Origin: Pseudomonas paralactis
GTDB taxonomy: Bacteria > Pseudomonadota > Gammaproteobacteria > Pseudomonadales > Pseudomonadaceae
Length of the DNA: 64,000 nt
Assembly: GCF_001439735.1 (NCBI RefSeq)
Contig: NZ_JYLN01000009.1
Location: 170,517 to 234,516 of the forward strand
Reading direction: 5' to 3'
Each line of letters opens with the position of its first letter. The stretch's first letter is position 1. Shown here piece by piece: positions 23,121-32,093 of this stretch. The notes under the pieces were generated by a model. That model made no database searches and was not told the DNA's origin. It worked only from the letters and a program-made list of their open reading frames with translations. A program made the position numbers and the translations under genes.

Positions 23121-24584
23121 CTATAAAGCTGTAAACCCACCACGCAAATCCCCGTTACGCGCCAGGAACCGGCCTGCTCTCGCGCCGTTCGCCTGCCCAT
23201 CGCGATAGCTCAATACGCCATTGACCCACACGCCATCAATCCCTTCAGCTGCGCGCTGCGGTGCGGTGAAATCCGCCACATCCCGCACCCGCAGGGGGTC
23301 GAACAACACCAGGTCGGCCCAGTAGCCTTTACGGATCTCGCCACGCTCGGCCAGCCCAAAGCGCGCCGCCGACAAGCCGGTCATCTTGTGCACCGCCGTG
23401 TGCAAAGGGAACAAGCCGACATCCCGACTGAAATGCCCGAGTACCCGTGGGAAGGCCCCCCACAAGCGTGGATGAGGAAACGGGTCTTCAGGCAAGCCGT
23501 CCGAGCCCACCATCGACAGCGGATGCGCGAGGATGCGCCGAACGTCGCCCTCATCCATCCCGTAATACACCGCCCCTGCCGGCTGTAAACGGCGAGCGGC
23601 CTCCAACAGCGAAACGTTCCACTCGCCAGCGATGTCCTGCAAATCGCGCCCGCCCATGTGCGGGTGCGGTGTCGACCAGGTGATGGTGATGCGAAACGCG
23701 TCGGTGACCTGCTTGAGGTCCAGGGTCGAGGAACTGGCAGCATAGGGATAGCAATCACAGCCCACCGGATGATTTTCCGCTGCGGCCTCCAGAGCCGCCA
23801 ACAGCTGCGGACTGCGCCCCCAATTACCGGCACCCGCGCATTTAAGGTGGGAAATAATCACCGGCACCCTGGCATGTCGACCGATCAGAAACGCCTCATC
23901 CATCGCCTCCAGCACCGGCTCGAACTCGCTGCGCAAATGCGTGGTGTACACCGCACCGTAGGCCGTCAGTTCCTCGACGAGTTGCAACACCTCATCAGTC
24001 TCGGCGTTGAATGCGCTGGCGTAGGCCAGGCCTGTGGATAACCCAAGGGCACCGGCCTCCAGGCTCTCTTGCAACTGCACGCGCATGGCCGCGATTTCAT
24101 AAGGCGTGGCGGTGCGATGCAGGTCATCCATATGGTTGCTGCGCAATGCCGTGTGGCCGATCAAGGCGGCGACGTTCACTGCCGGATCGGCGCCTTGCAC
24201 TGCGTGGCGATAATCGCTGAACCGCGGATAACAGAACTGCTCACGCTTGCCCAATAAGTTCATTGGGTCCGGCGGGTCGCTGCGCAAACTCACCGGCGAG
24301 GCGCTGATGCCACAATTGCCGACAATCACCGTGGTCACACCCTGACTGAGCTTGGGCAACATCTGCGGCTGGCGGATCACCACCGTGTCATCGTGGGTGT
24401 GCACGTCGATAAAACCTGGCGCCAATACGCGGCCATGGGCGTCGATGACTTGCTCGGCCCGGGCTGTGGACAAGTCGCCAATCGTGCGGATGCGCCCTGC
24501 GTGCACGCCCACATCGGCGACATACCCTGGGGTGTTACTGCCATCGATGATCAGCGCCTGGCGAATCAGCGTGTCGTACGTCAT
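23121..24584 (-). CDS. N-acyl-D-amino-acid deacylase (D-aminoacylase)
   Basis: 487 residues of the amidohydrolase superfamily. The metal-binding HTHDD lies at about 67-71, with VGNCGISASP carrying the catalytic Cys, SHLKCAG and the later GSDG aspartate motif. The enzyme hydrolyses N-acyl-D-amino acids to the D-amino acid and a carboxylate. The ATG at 24584 lies one base after the stop of the RpiR gene, so they are coupled. With the GntP-type permease upstream it forms an uptake-and-use operon for N-acylated D-amino acids, perhaps from peptidoglycan or soil peptides. Confidence 0.93.
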   Translation of the reverse strand: MTYDTLIRQALIIDGSNTPGYVADVGVHAGRIRTIGDLSTARAEQVIDAHGRVLAPGFIDVHTHDDTVVIRQPQMLPKLSQGVTTVIVGNCGISASPVSLRSDPPDPMNLLGKREQFCYPRFSDYRHAVQGADPAVNVAALIGHTALRSNHMDDLHRTATPYEIAAMRVQLQESLEAGALGLSTGLAYASAFNAETDEVLQLVEELTAYGAVYTTHLRSEFEPVLEAMDEAFLIGRHARVPVIISHLKCAGAGNWGRSPQLLAALEAAAENHPVGCDCYPYAASSSTLDLKQVTDAFRITITWSTPHPHMGGRDLQDIAGEWNVSLLEAARRLQPAGAVYYGMDEGDVRRILAHPLSMVGSDGLPEDPFPHPRLWGAFPRVLGHFSRDVGLFPLHTAVHKMTGLSAARFGLAERGEIRKGYWADLVLFDPLRVRDVADFTAPQRAAEGIDGVWVNGVLSYRDGQANGARAGRFLARNGDLRGGFTAL

Positions 24585-24585
24585 A

Positions 24586-25446
24586 TCAGTCTCCAAGCGG
24601 CAGGCTGTCAGGGCCGCCGCGGTAATCATCCAGGGCCAGTTTGATCCGGCGCAGGCGTTCCTGGTTGTCGTCCGGCAAGGCCAGCGCCAGCTCGGTGGCA
24701 AGCAGGTCGATGGCCAGTAACATGCCGTAGCGGGCGGCGGTGGGTTTGTAGATAAAACTGGTTTCCGCCGGTTGCAGCGGCAGCAGGACATCCGCCAGTT
24801 CGGCCAGGGGAGAGTCCGCGAGGGTGATGGCAATGGTCCGTGCGTCGTAGTTGCGCGCCAGTTTCACCACATCCAGTAATTCAGGTGTGCGGCCGGTGAG
24901 GGAACAGACAATCAAGGCATGTTGCGGGCCCAGGGTCGCGGCCGTGACACGCATCATCACCGGGTCATGGCAGGCCGCAATCGGGTAGCCCAGACGCACC
25001 AGGCGCACCTGCAACTCATCGCTGCACAGGCTGGAGGGGCCGCCCATGCCGAACGCGTGAATCATCCGCGCCTTGCCCAGCAAAGTGACCGCATCGACAA
25101 AGCTGTGCTGGTTAAAACCTGACAAATGCTGGCGCAGCGTCGCTTCGATATCGCCCAGAATTTGCCGATGAAAGGCCGACTGTTCCGGCAACCCCGTCGG
25201 GTCCAGGAAGCGGCTGCCCACACCACTGGCCTGGGCCAGTTGCAGGCGCAAATCGCGCAAGTCACGGCAGCCGACGCTGCGGGCAAAACGCGACAAGGTC
25301 GCGGTGCTAACCTCGGCCCGCTGGGACAACGCCTCCAGGCTGGCCGAGGCGGCAAAGCCCACATCATCAAGCATCAACTTGGCGATACGCCCTTCGCCGG
25401 CGCTGAACGAGTCCTGGCGGGCGCGGATCTGGTAGAGGATGTCCAT
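24586..25446 (-). CDS. RpiR-family regulator (HTH + SIS domain)
   Basis: 286 residues. The N-terminal HTH_6 domain (about 1-77) contains LEALSQRAEVSTATLSRFAR, and the SIS domain (about 120-260) contains IHAFGMGGPSSLCSDEL and ALIVCSLTGRTPELLDVV, a sugar- or metabolite-binding fold. It lies between the permease and the deacylase genes, so it very likely controls this operon in response to the imported N-acyl-D-amino acid or a product. RpiR proteins may repress or activate. Confidence 0.92.
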   Translation of the reverse strand: MDILYQIRARQDSFSAGEGRIAKLMLDDVGFAASASLEALSQRAEVSTATLSRFARSVGCRDLRDLRLQLAQASGVGSRFLDPTGLPEQSAFHRQILGDIEATLRQHLSGFNQHSFVDAVTLLGKARMIHAFGMGGPSSLCSDELQVRLVRLGYPIAACHDPVMMRVTAATLGPQHALIVCSLTGRTPELLDVVKLARNYDARTIAITLADSPLAELADVLLPLQPAETSFIYKPTAARYGMLLAIDLLATELALALPDDNQERLRRIKLALDDYRGGPDSLPLGD

Positions 25447-25471
25447 GCAGGCTCCGGTTATAGAATCAAGC

Positions 25472-26821
25472 TCATAACACCAGCGACAAGCCGTAGGTCA
25501 GACCGAAGGCGACCAGCGAAATCAGGGTCTCCAGTACGGTCCAGGTTTTGAAAGTCTGGATCACCGTCATATTGAAGTATTCCTTGATCAGCCAGAAGCC
25601 GCCGTCGTTAACGTGGGAAAAAATCACCGAACCAGCCCCGGTCGCCAGCACCAGCAATTCAGGGTGTGGATAACCCAGGCCCAAAGCGACAGGCGCAACC
25701 ACCCCGGACGCAGTGGTCATGGCAACCGTGGCCGAGCCCGTGGCGATACGCATCAACGCCGCAAACAGCCAGCCCATTACCAGCGGCGACAAGTGGAACG
25801 CATGGGCCAGGCCGAGGATTTCATGGGTCACACCGGCGTCCACCAGGATGCGATTCAAACCACCGCCCGCGCCCACCAGCAAGGTGATACTGGCGGTCGG
25901 CGCCAGGCATTCGTTGGTGAATTTGAGTATCGACTCCCGGTTAAAGCCCTGGGCCAGGCCCAAGGTCCAGAAGCTCACCAGGGTCGCCACCAACAGGGCG
26001 ATCACCGAGTTGCCGATAAACAACAGGAACTGGTTGAAACCGCTGCCCGGCGTGGAAATCACATTGGCCCAGCCGCCGATCATCATCAGCACCACAGGCA
26101 GCAGAATAGTGCCCATGGTCAGCGCAAAACTGGGCAGGCGAGTACGCGGTTCGCGCTCGATAAACTGGCGCTCCAGCGGGTTCTCCGCCGGCAGGTGAAT
26201 ATGCGGCACGATGAATTTGGCGTAGACGGGGCCGGCGATGATCGCCGTGGGGATACCGATCAAAATCGCATACAGCACCGTCTGCCCGACCGAGGCGTTG
26301 TAGGCCAGCACCGCCATCATCGCCGCCGGATGCGGTGGCACCAGCGCGTGCACCACCGACAAGCCGGCGACCATCGGCAGGCCCACCATCAGGATTGACA
26401 CACCCACGCGCCGCGCCACGGTAAAGGCAATCGGCACCAGCAATACAAAACCCACCTCGAAAAACAGCGGCAGCCCCACCAGGAACGCAATGCACACCAT
26501 TGCCCAGTGGGCATTGCGTTCACCGAAGCGGTTGATCAGCGTACGCGCCACCTGCTCGGCGCCACCGGACTCGGCCATCATCTTGCCGAGCATGGTGCCC
26601 AACGCCACCACCAGGGCGATATGGCCCAGGGTTTTACCGACGCCCGCCTCATACGACCCCATGATGGTGTCGGCCGGCATCCCGGCCATCAGCGCAAGGC
26701 CGATGGACACCAGCGTGATGACGATAAACGGGTTGAGTCGGTAACGTGCAATCAGCACGATCAATGCAATGATGGCGATGGCAGCGTATGCCAATAGCCC
26801 GAAGCCCGGTGATGCGGCCAT
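25472..26821 (-). CDS. GntP-family permease
   Basis: 449 residues with about 12-14 membrane helices. LIARYRLNPFIVITLVSIGLA near the N-terminus, the GVGKTLGHIALVVALGTMLGK stretch and PPHPAAM are GntP/DsdX marks. The family imports gluconate, D-serine or related acids with protons. Its position 25 bp before the RpiR gene and the D-aminoacylase points to an N-acyl-D-amino acid or D-amino acid as substrate. The ATG at 26821 is preceded by GAGGAG at 6 bp. Confidence 0.92.
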   Translation of the reverse strand: MAASPGFGLLAYAAIAIIALIVLIARYRLNPFIVITLVSIGLALMAGMPADTIMGSYEAGVGKTLGHIALVVALGTMLGKMMAESGGAEQVARTLINRFGERNAHWAMVCIAFLVGLPLFFEVGFVLLVPIAFTVARRVGVSILMVGLPMVAGLSVVHALVPPHPAAMMAVLAYNASVGQTVLYAILIGIPTAIIAGPVYAKFIVPHIHLPAENPLERQFIEREPRTRLPSFALTMGTILLPVVLMMIGGWANVISTPGSGFNQFLLFIGNSVIALLVATLVSFWTLGLAQGFNRESILKFTNECLAPTASITLLVGAGGGLNRILVDAGVTHEILGLAHAFHLSPLVMGWLFAALMRIATGSATVAMTTASGVVAPVALGLGYPHPELLVLATGAGSVIFSHVNDGGFWLIKEYFNMTVIQTFKTWTVLETLISLVAFGLTYGLSLVL

Positions 26822-26885
26822 GCGGTACTCCTCGGAAAGGGTCACGTCGAATTGGTTGTGAAACTCATAAATCATTACCGAGGAG

Positions 26886-26916
26886 CAATTTCAATTTTCA
26901 TGAAAGTAATTTTCGC
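26886..26916. promoter_or_regulatory. AT-rich palindrome region, candidate RpiR operator
   Basis: TTTCATGAAA (26896-26905) is a perfect palindrome, flanked on the minus strand by two GAAAATT copies. It lies about 75 bp upstream of the permease ATG. GAAA/TTTC dyads are common RpiR operators, so it may bind the adjacent regulator. The rest of 26822-27068 holds no gene I can support. Confidence 0.5.
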
Positions 26917-27068
26917 CCACGGACAAGCGCTGTCGCGTGGAGATATGTCCAGCGCCAACCCATGAAAATCCGGGGGATGTTCTTACATGAAGATCAGAGG
27001 ATGCCTGAAACTCACGCGCCGCCCTTGAGTCATAGAATGCGCATCCACTCATGCTCAGGAAACCGCCC

Positions 27069-27449
27069 ATGATTCGCACCACACTCGCCGCCAGCGCCCT
27101 GCTTCTGTGCCTGGGCGGCACCGCCTATGCGGCCGACAATGCCGCGTTGAAAAAATGCATGGACAGCGCCAATACCACGGCGGACATGGTCAACTGCAAC
27201 GCCCGGCAAACCAAGGTGCAGGACGAGCGCCTGAACCGCGCCTACAAGACCGCCCTCGCCGCCCAGGACGGCGCGCGCAAGCAGCAACTGCAGGACGTGC
27301 AGCGCCTGTGGATCAAATACCGCGACGCCAACTGCGCCTTCGCCGGCAGCGCCACCGGCGGCACCCTTGATCAGGTCAACGGCTCCGGCTGCGTACTGGA
27401 CATGACCCAAACCCGCGCCCAGGAACTGGAAGACCTGGTAGGGCCATAA
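27069..27449 (+). CDS. LprI-family (DUF1311) periplasmic protein
   Basis: 126 residues with a signal peptide (about 1-21, LAASALLLCLGGTAYAA). The DUF1311 domain follows: CMDSANTTADMVNCNARQT, LNRAYKTALAAQD, VQRLWIKYRDANCAF and SGCVLDMTQTRAQEL. Four cysteines are spaced as in lysozyme-inhibitor LprI proteins and suggest two disulfides. A role as lysozyme inhibitor is known only for some homologues. The ATG at 27069 has CAGGAA upstream. Confidence 0.88.
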   Translation: MIRTTLAASALLLCLGGTAYAADNAALKKCMDSANTTADMVNCNARQTKVQDERLNRAYKTALAAQDGARKQQLQDVQRLWIKYRDANCAFAGSATGGTLDQVNGSGCVLDMTQTRAQELEDLVGP

Positions 27450-27464
27450 TCGCGACCTCGCATC

Positions 27465-27562
27465 CTGTAGGAGCGAGCTTGCTCGCGAAAAACCCGAGAA
27501 CGCCGCGCAGCATCAGAATCCCCGCGTTATCGTTGTCGATTTTCGCGAGCAAGCTCGCTCGC
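27465..27562. repeat. REPIN, class B, abutting the SulP stop
   Basis: Left arm CTGTAGGAGCGAGCTTGCTC; the right arm AGCAAGCTCGCTCGCTCAG is imperfect at its end and joins the SulP stop codon at 27563-27565. It lies 15 bp after the LprI-like gene stop. Confidence 0.88.
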
Positions 27563-29008
27563 TCAGTCGTGGTGAACCTTGGCGCGCTTGAGCAGTTTTT
27601 TGCAGCGCTCGGATAAATGCAGCACACGCAAATGCTTGCCGGCCTTGGCATAGCGCTCGCGCAAGGTCATCAACGCAGCAATCGCCGAATAGTCGACAAA
27701 GCTCAGGTGACGGCAATCGAGCGTGACCTGAGCCGGGTCATTGGCCGGATCGAACTGATTCAAAAACGGCGTGGTTGAGGCAAAGAACAACGTGCCATGC
27801 AGCCGATAGAGCTTGCTGCCATCGGCCTCCAGATGTGCATCGGCGTATAGCTCGCGCGCCTGCTGCCAGGCGAAGTTCAGCGCGGCGATAACGATACCGC
27901 ACAGCACAGCGGTGGCCAGGTCGGTAAACACCGTAATGATCGTCACCGCCATGATCACCAGCACGTCGTTGAGCGGCACCTTGTTGATCACCCGCAGCGA
28001 AGCCCAGGCGAAGGTCTGTTGCGACACCACAAACATCACGCCCACCAACGCCGCCAGCGGAATCCGCTCGATCAGCGGTGACAGAAACAGAATGAACAGC
28101 AGGATCATCACCCCGGCAAACACCCCGGAGAAACGTCCGCGCCCGCCGGAGCTGAGGTTGATCACGGTTTGCCCGATCATCGCGCAACCGCCCATGCCGC
28201 CGAACAGGCCCGAGACCATATTCGCTGCGCCCAGGGCCACGCTTTCACGGTCGGGGTAGCCACGGGTCTCGGTGATTTCGTCGGTGAGGTTGAGGGTCAG
28301 CAGGGTTTCCAGCAGGCCGACCATCGCCATCAGGAACGCGTAGGGCGCAATGATGCTCAGGGTGTCCAGGGTCCAGGGAATCTGCGGCAGGGCGAAGGTC
28401 GGCAAGCCACCGGCGATATGTGCCATATCGCCCAACGTGCGGGTCGGCAGGCCCAGCAGGTACACCGCCAGACCAACGCCAAGGATCGCCACCAATGCGG
28501 GCGGCACGGCGCGGGTCAGACGTGGCAGCAGGTAGACAATCGCCATGGTCACCGCCACCAGCCCCGCCATCACATACAGAGGCGTGCCGCTGAGCCACTG
28601 TTCGCCGCTCTTGAAATGCTCCAGTTGTGCCAGCGCAATAATGATCGCCAGCCCGTTGACGAAACCGAGCATCACCGAGTGCGGCACCATGCGCACCAGC
28701 TTGCCCAGGCGCAGCAGGCCGAAAGCGACCATGATCAACCCGCCCAGCAGTACCGTCGCCAGCAGATACTCCACGCCGTGTTGCACCACCAGCGCGACTA
28801 TCACCACTGCCATCGAACCGGCGGCGCCCGAAACCATGCCGGGACGGCCACCGAACAAAGCGGTGAGGGTGCAAATGATGAAAGCACCGTAGAGGCCCAT
28901 CAGCGGGTTGAGGTGGGCCACCAGGGCAAAGGCGATGCATTCGGGCAGCAAGGCGAAAGACGTGGTGAGGCCGGCCAGGGCGTCGGCGCGCAGACGGGTG
29001 AGGTTCAT
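27563..29008 (-). CDS. SulP-family anion transporter with STAS domain
   Basis: 481 residues. Membrane domain of about 1-380 with the SulP marks ALPECIAFALVAHLNP near the N-terminus, a glycine-rich segment GGMGGCAMIGQTVINLSSGG and the RIPLAALVGVMFV helix. The C-terminal STAS domain (about 390-475) has TLDCRHLSFVDYSAIAAL. Family members carry sulfate, bicarbonate, molybdate or dicarboxylates; the substrate is not clear. The STAS histidines and VHHD end are unremarkable. Monocistronic, convergent with the LprI-like gene. Confidence 0.92.
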   Translation of the reverse strand: MNLTRLRADALAGLTTSFALLPECIAFALVAHLNPLMGLYGAFIICTLTALFGGRPGMVSGAAGSMAVVIVALVVQHGVEYLLATVLLGGLIMVAFGLLRLGKLVRMVPHSVMLGFVNGLAIIIALAQLEHFKSGEQWLSGTPLYVMAGLVAVTMAIVYLLPRLTRAVPPALVAILGVGLAVYLLGLPTRTLGDMAHIAGGLPTFALPQIPWTLDTLSIIAPYAFLMAMVGLLETLLTLNLTDEITETRGYPDRESVALGAANMVSGLFGGMGGCAMIGQTVINLSSGGRGRFSGVFAGVMILLFILFLSPLIERIPLAALVGVMFVVSQQTFAWASLRVINKVPLNDVLVIMAVTIITVFTDLATAVLCGIVIAALNFAWQQARELYADAHLEADGSKLYRLHGTLFFASTTPFLNQFDPANDPAQVTLDCRHLSFVDYSAIAALMTLRERYAKAGKHLRVLHLSERCKKLLKRAKVHHD

Positions 29009-29109
29009 GGAGTACCAGGGAATTGCGGGGGATAAGGCAGGGAATGGTACGGAATTACGGCGGGTGGGGCTAGTGAAGTGTCAGCTCCGAGGTACCGAGT
29101 CGCCTCTTT

Positions 29110-29182
29110 CGCAGGCAAGCCAGCTCCCACATTTGATAGGGGTCACACCTTAAAAATGTGGGAGCCGGGCTTGCCCGCGATG
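29110..29182. repeat. REPIN, class A, inside-out orientation
   Basis: The arms appear in reverse order: GCAGGCAAGCCAGCTCCCAC first and GTGGGAGCCGGGCTTGCC last, with the CCCAC/GTGGG ends facing each other. It lies between the SulP and epimerase genes. Confidence 0.85.
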
Positions 29183-29207
29183 GCCACGCCGCGGTGCTAA
29201 GCGAACA

Positions 29208-30101
29208 TCAAATCATCTCGTTGCGAATCCACTCCACCACCGACGTACGCTTCGGCGCCCAGCCCAACAGTTCACGAGCGTTTTTACCGCGCACTCGGCT
29301 GTTGGAGCCCAGCCCATAGTTGGCCATTTCATAGCCCCACTCGGCCTCAGCCTCGACCAATGGCCAATCCTGTGGTTTGCCCAGGTTCAGCGCTTGGGCA
29401 ATCGCCGTGGTCATGTCGATAAACGCCGCTTCGCTGCTTTCCACAAAGTAGAATGTACCCGGAACGTTTTTGGTCAGCGCCAGCAGATACAGGGCGACCA
29501 CGTCTTCAATATGCACGTTGGACCAGATGTTCTGCCCGCTGCCCACATGGCGCACTACACCGCTCTTGCGCGCCTGCTTGAGCAAGCGTGGCAATTGCAC
29601 GCTGTCACGCTTTACGCCCAGGCTGTGGCCGTAGATCAGGGTGTTGCAGATCACCGCCGAATTCACACCGTCATTGGCCGCCGCGAGGATCAGGTTGTCG
29701 ATCGCCACGCGTGCGGCCTTGTCGACGGTCGGCTCAGGTAGATTGTCTTCGAAGTAGATGACTTCACTGGCCTTGCCGCCCGACGCATCGCCGACGATGC
29801 TCGAACCGCTGGTGTGCAGGAACGGCTTGTTTGAGCCTTTCAAGGCGGCCAGCAAGGTTTCTACGGCAGCGCGATGGTCGCTGCTGGCGGCGTTGATCAC
29901 CGCATCGGCCTTCTGCGCCTGCGCCGTCAACACGGCTGCGTCGTCGAGGGTGCCGATCACCGGCGTGATGCCCAGCGCGGTCAGTTCAGCGGCTTGTTCG
30001 GCGCTGCGCACCAGGCCGGTGACGTGATGGCCGGCGTTGACCAGGCCGGTGGCGATCGAACCGCCGATAAACCCTGCTGCACCGGTAACGAATACATTCA
30101 T
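29208..30101 (-). CDS. NAD-dependent epimerase/dehydratase family protein
   Basis: 297 residues, atypical extended SDR. The nucleotide-binding loop GAAGFIGG is at about 7-14, followed by HTSGSSIVGD and ICNTLIYG, where the usual YxxxK is not obvious. Known relatives reduce aldehydes, phenols or flavonoid-like ketones, or are of unknown use. The ATG at 30101 follows CAGGAG. It lies downstream of a LysR gene on the same strand, which may regulate it. Confidence 0.88.
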   Translation of the reverse strand: MNVFVTGAAGFIGGSIATGLVNAGHHVTGLVRSAEQAAELTALGITPVIGTLDDAAVLTAQAQKADAVINAASSDHRAAVETLLAALKGSNKPFLHTSGSSIVGDASGGKASEVIYFEDNLPEPTVDKAARVAIDNLILAAANDGVNSAVICNTLIYGHSLGVKRDSVQLPRLLKQARKSGVVRHVGSGQNIWSNVHIEDVVALYLLALTKNVPGTFYFVESSEAAFIDMTTAIAQALNLGKPQDWPLVEAEAEWGYEMANYGLGSNSRVRGKNARELLGWAPKRTSVVEWIRNEMI

Positions 30102-30204
30102 GGAGGTTGCTCCTGACTGGGTAAGTGATGCGCCCAGTATCCAGCCCCCGCTGCTGCCGAATAAGCCCGTACGGCCCAATTCACTCTTGCGTGTAAGTCA
30201 CGAA

Positions 30205-31101
30205 TCAGCGCGCATACCGTGCCAGCTTGACCTGAATAAAGTCCAGGAAGCATTGAATGCGCAGTGCCAATTGCGAGTTGCGATAGAACACCGCGTGAAT
30301 CGGCTGACGATAACCGCTATTGAACGCCTCCAGCATGGGCACCAGGCGGCCGGCGTCGATGTCGTCGACGGTCATGAAATTCGACAGGCAACAAATGCCC
30401 TGCCCCTGCAGCGCCAACTGACGCAGGGTTTCGCCACTGGACGCGCTGACGCCGGGCTGGATCAGCCAGCGGTCACCTTCGCCGTGACGCAGCGGCCAGT
30501 GGTTGAGGGTCTCGGTGTGGGTGAAGCCCAGCAAGGTGTGATCAGCCAACTCGGCAACGGTCGTCGGCGTGCCGTACTGCTTGAGGTAGTCGGGGCTGGC
30601 CAGGATATGCAGCGGCGTACTGCCCAGGGAACGCGCGTGAAGGGTCGAGTCAGCCAGGGTACCGATGCGAATGGCGATGTCGGTGCTTTGCTCAAGCAGG
30701 TCAATGATCAAGTCGTCGCTGTTGAGCTCCAACTGGATATCCGGGTACAAGCGGCGAAATTCGGCGATGTACGGCACGATCCCATGCAGCATGAACGGCA
30801 CCGCGGCATTGATACGCAGGCGGCCGGCCGGTTTTTTCTGGCGCGACGACAGGCGCTCTTCCAGCTCCTCCATCTGCGCCAGAATCACCTTGGCCTGCTC
30901 GAAGAAGTACTTGCCCTCCTCGGTCAGGTTCATGCGCCGCGTGGTGCGGTTGATCAGCGTGGTGTCGAGCTTGGCTTCCAGGCGCGACAAGGTGCGGCTC
31001 ACCGCAGACGGCGTTTGCCCGACCTTTTCGGCGGCGGCCGAGATCGAGCCGCATTCAATCACGCTGACGAAGATCTGTAGCTCATCGGAACGGGCTTTCA
31101 C
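30205..31101 (-). CDS. LysR-family regulator
   Basis: 298 residues. The HTH is at about 5-62 (DELQIFVSVIECGSISAAAE, AVSRTLSRLEAKLDTTLINR), with substrate-binding domain of about 90-295. It has the TTRRMNLTEEG wing and the short LQLALQGQGICCLSNFM motif of CrgA-like LysR proteins that often act on neighbouring oxidoreductases. The start is GTG at 31101 with AAGGA upstream. The epimerase gene 103 bp downstream is a plausible target. Confidence 0.92.
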   Translation of the reverse strand: MKARSDELQIFVSVIECGSISAAAEKVGQTPSAVSRTLSRLEAKLDTTLINRTTRRMNLTEEGKYFFEQAKVILAQMEELEERLSSRQKKPAGRLRINAAVPFMLHGIVPYIAEFRRLYPDIQLELNSDDLIIDLLEQSTDIAIRIGTLADSTLHARSLGSTPLHILASPDYLKQYGTPTTVAELADHTLLGFTHTETLNHWPLRHGEGDRWLIQPGVSASSGETLRQLALQGQGICCLSNFMTVDDIDAGRLVPMLEAFNSGYRQPIHAVFYRNSQLALRIQCFLDFIQVKLARYAR

Positions 31102-31143
31102 GGGCGGTCCTTGATTTGTCGGCTGACACAGGCACGGCCATTA

Positions 31144-31908
31144 TTAACCAGCCAACAACAAATGGCCTCCCAACAACGCCATGCCGGTGAAAAATCCACG
31201 TTTGAACCACAGCGCACTGATGCGCTGGCGCACCACCTGGCCCAACCACATCCCCAGCAACGCCGGTACCAGCGCCAGCAATGACGCCCCCATTTCACCG
31301 CCGCCCAGTGCCCCGCGCCAGGCCAGCCCGGCGGCAAGTGCCAACGTCGATACGGTGAACGACAGCCCCAGCGCCTGCACCAACTGGTCACGGCTCAAGC
31401 CCAGCGCTTGCAGATACGGCACCGCAGGGATCACGAAGACACCGGTGGCCGAGGTAATGATGCCGGTGATCACCCCGCATAAAGGGCCCAACCAGCGCTC
31501 GGTTCGGGGCGCGATCTTAAAGGTCGGAAGGAATAAGCCGCTCAACGCATACACCAGTAAAGCCGCGCCCAGGGCACGCACCACCCAAGGCCCGCTCCCC
31601 ATGCCCAGCCACAAGGTGCCCAGCCCAGTGCCGAGGAAAATCAGCAACAGCATCGGCCACAGGCGTTTGAGCAAGGCACCCAAGTGCCCGCCAAAGGACA
31701 GTTGCCAGAGGTTGGTTACCGTCGAAGGAATGATCAGCAATACCGCAGCCTGCGCCGGCAGCATAGCCAGGCCAAGCATGCCCATGGCTACAGTGGGCAA
31801 GCCAAGGCCGATGACGCCCTTCACCGTACCGGCCAGCAGGAAGGTGGTGATGACCAGCGCTGTCAGGGCGGGGCCGAGGTTTTGGTAGAACGAGAGGAAG
31901 GTATTCAT
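31144..31908 (-). CDS. TauE/SafE-family membrane transporter
   Basis: 254 residues with about eight membrane helices. GVIGLGLPTVAMGML, FVIPAVPYLQALGLSR, and ALGLSFTVSTLALAAGL are typical of the family, which exports sulfonates, sulfite or other small acids. The ATG at 31908 is the start in homologues; longer versions run into a REPIN. It is divergent from a LysR gene that starts at 32094, which probably regulates it. Confidence 0.9.
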   Translation of the reverse strand: MNTFLSFYQNLGPALTALVITTFLLAGTVKGVIGLGLPTVAMGMLGLAMLPAQAAVLLIIPSTVTNLWQLSFGGHLGALLKRLWPMLLLIFLGTGLGTLWLGMGSGPWVVRALGAALLVYALSGLFLPTFKIAPRTERWLGPLCGVITGIITSATGVFVIPAVPYLQALGLSRDQLVQALGLSFTVSTLALAAGLAWRGALGGGEMGASLLALVPALLGMWLGQVVRQRISALWFKRGFFTGMALLGGHLLLAG

Positions 31909-31990
31909 GCACCGATTGTGCAGGGCTGGAGAGTGGCTGAAAATTCGCCATATACTGAGCCAGCCTCTTGTTTTGTGTGAGGCTGATGAC

Positions 31991-32067
31991 GCTATCGCAG
32001 GCAAGCCAGCTCCCACATTTGAATGTATTCACAATTCAAAGTGTGGGAGCTGGCTTGCCTGCGATGA
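31991..32067. repeat. REPIN, class A, inside-out orientation
   Basis: ATCGCAGGCAAGCCAGCTCC then CACATTTGAATG, a short spacer and GTGTGGGAGCTGGCTTGCCT. It sits between the divergent TauE-like and LysR genes, in the space where their promoters should be. Confidence 0.88.
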
Positions 32068-32093
32068 GGCCCTTCCAGTCACTGGGAAACTTC

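Noticed and set aside
24585..24833. Upstream extension of the deacylase frame into the RpiR gene
   Set aside because: It overlaps the RpiR gene and adds non-homologous sequence; the ATG at 24584 begins the conserved fold.
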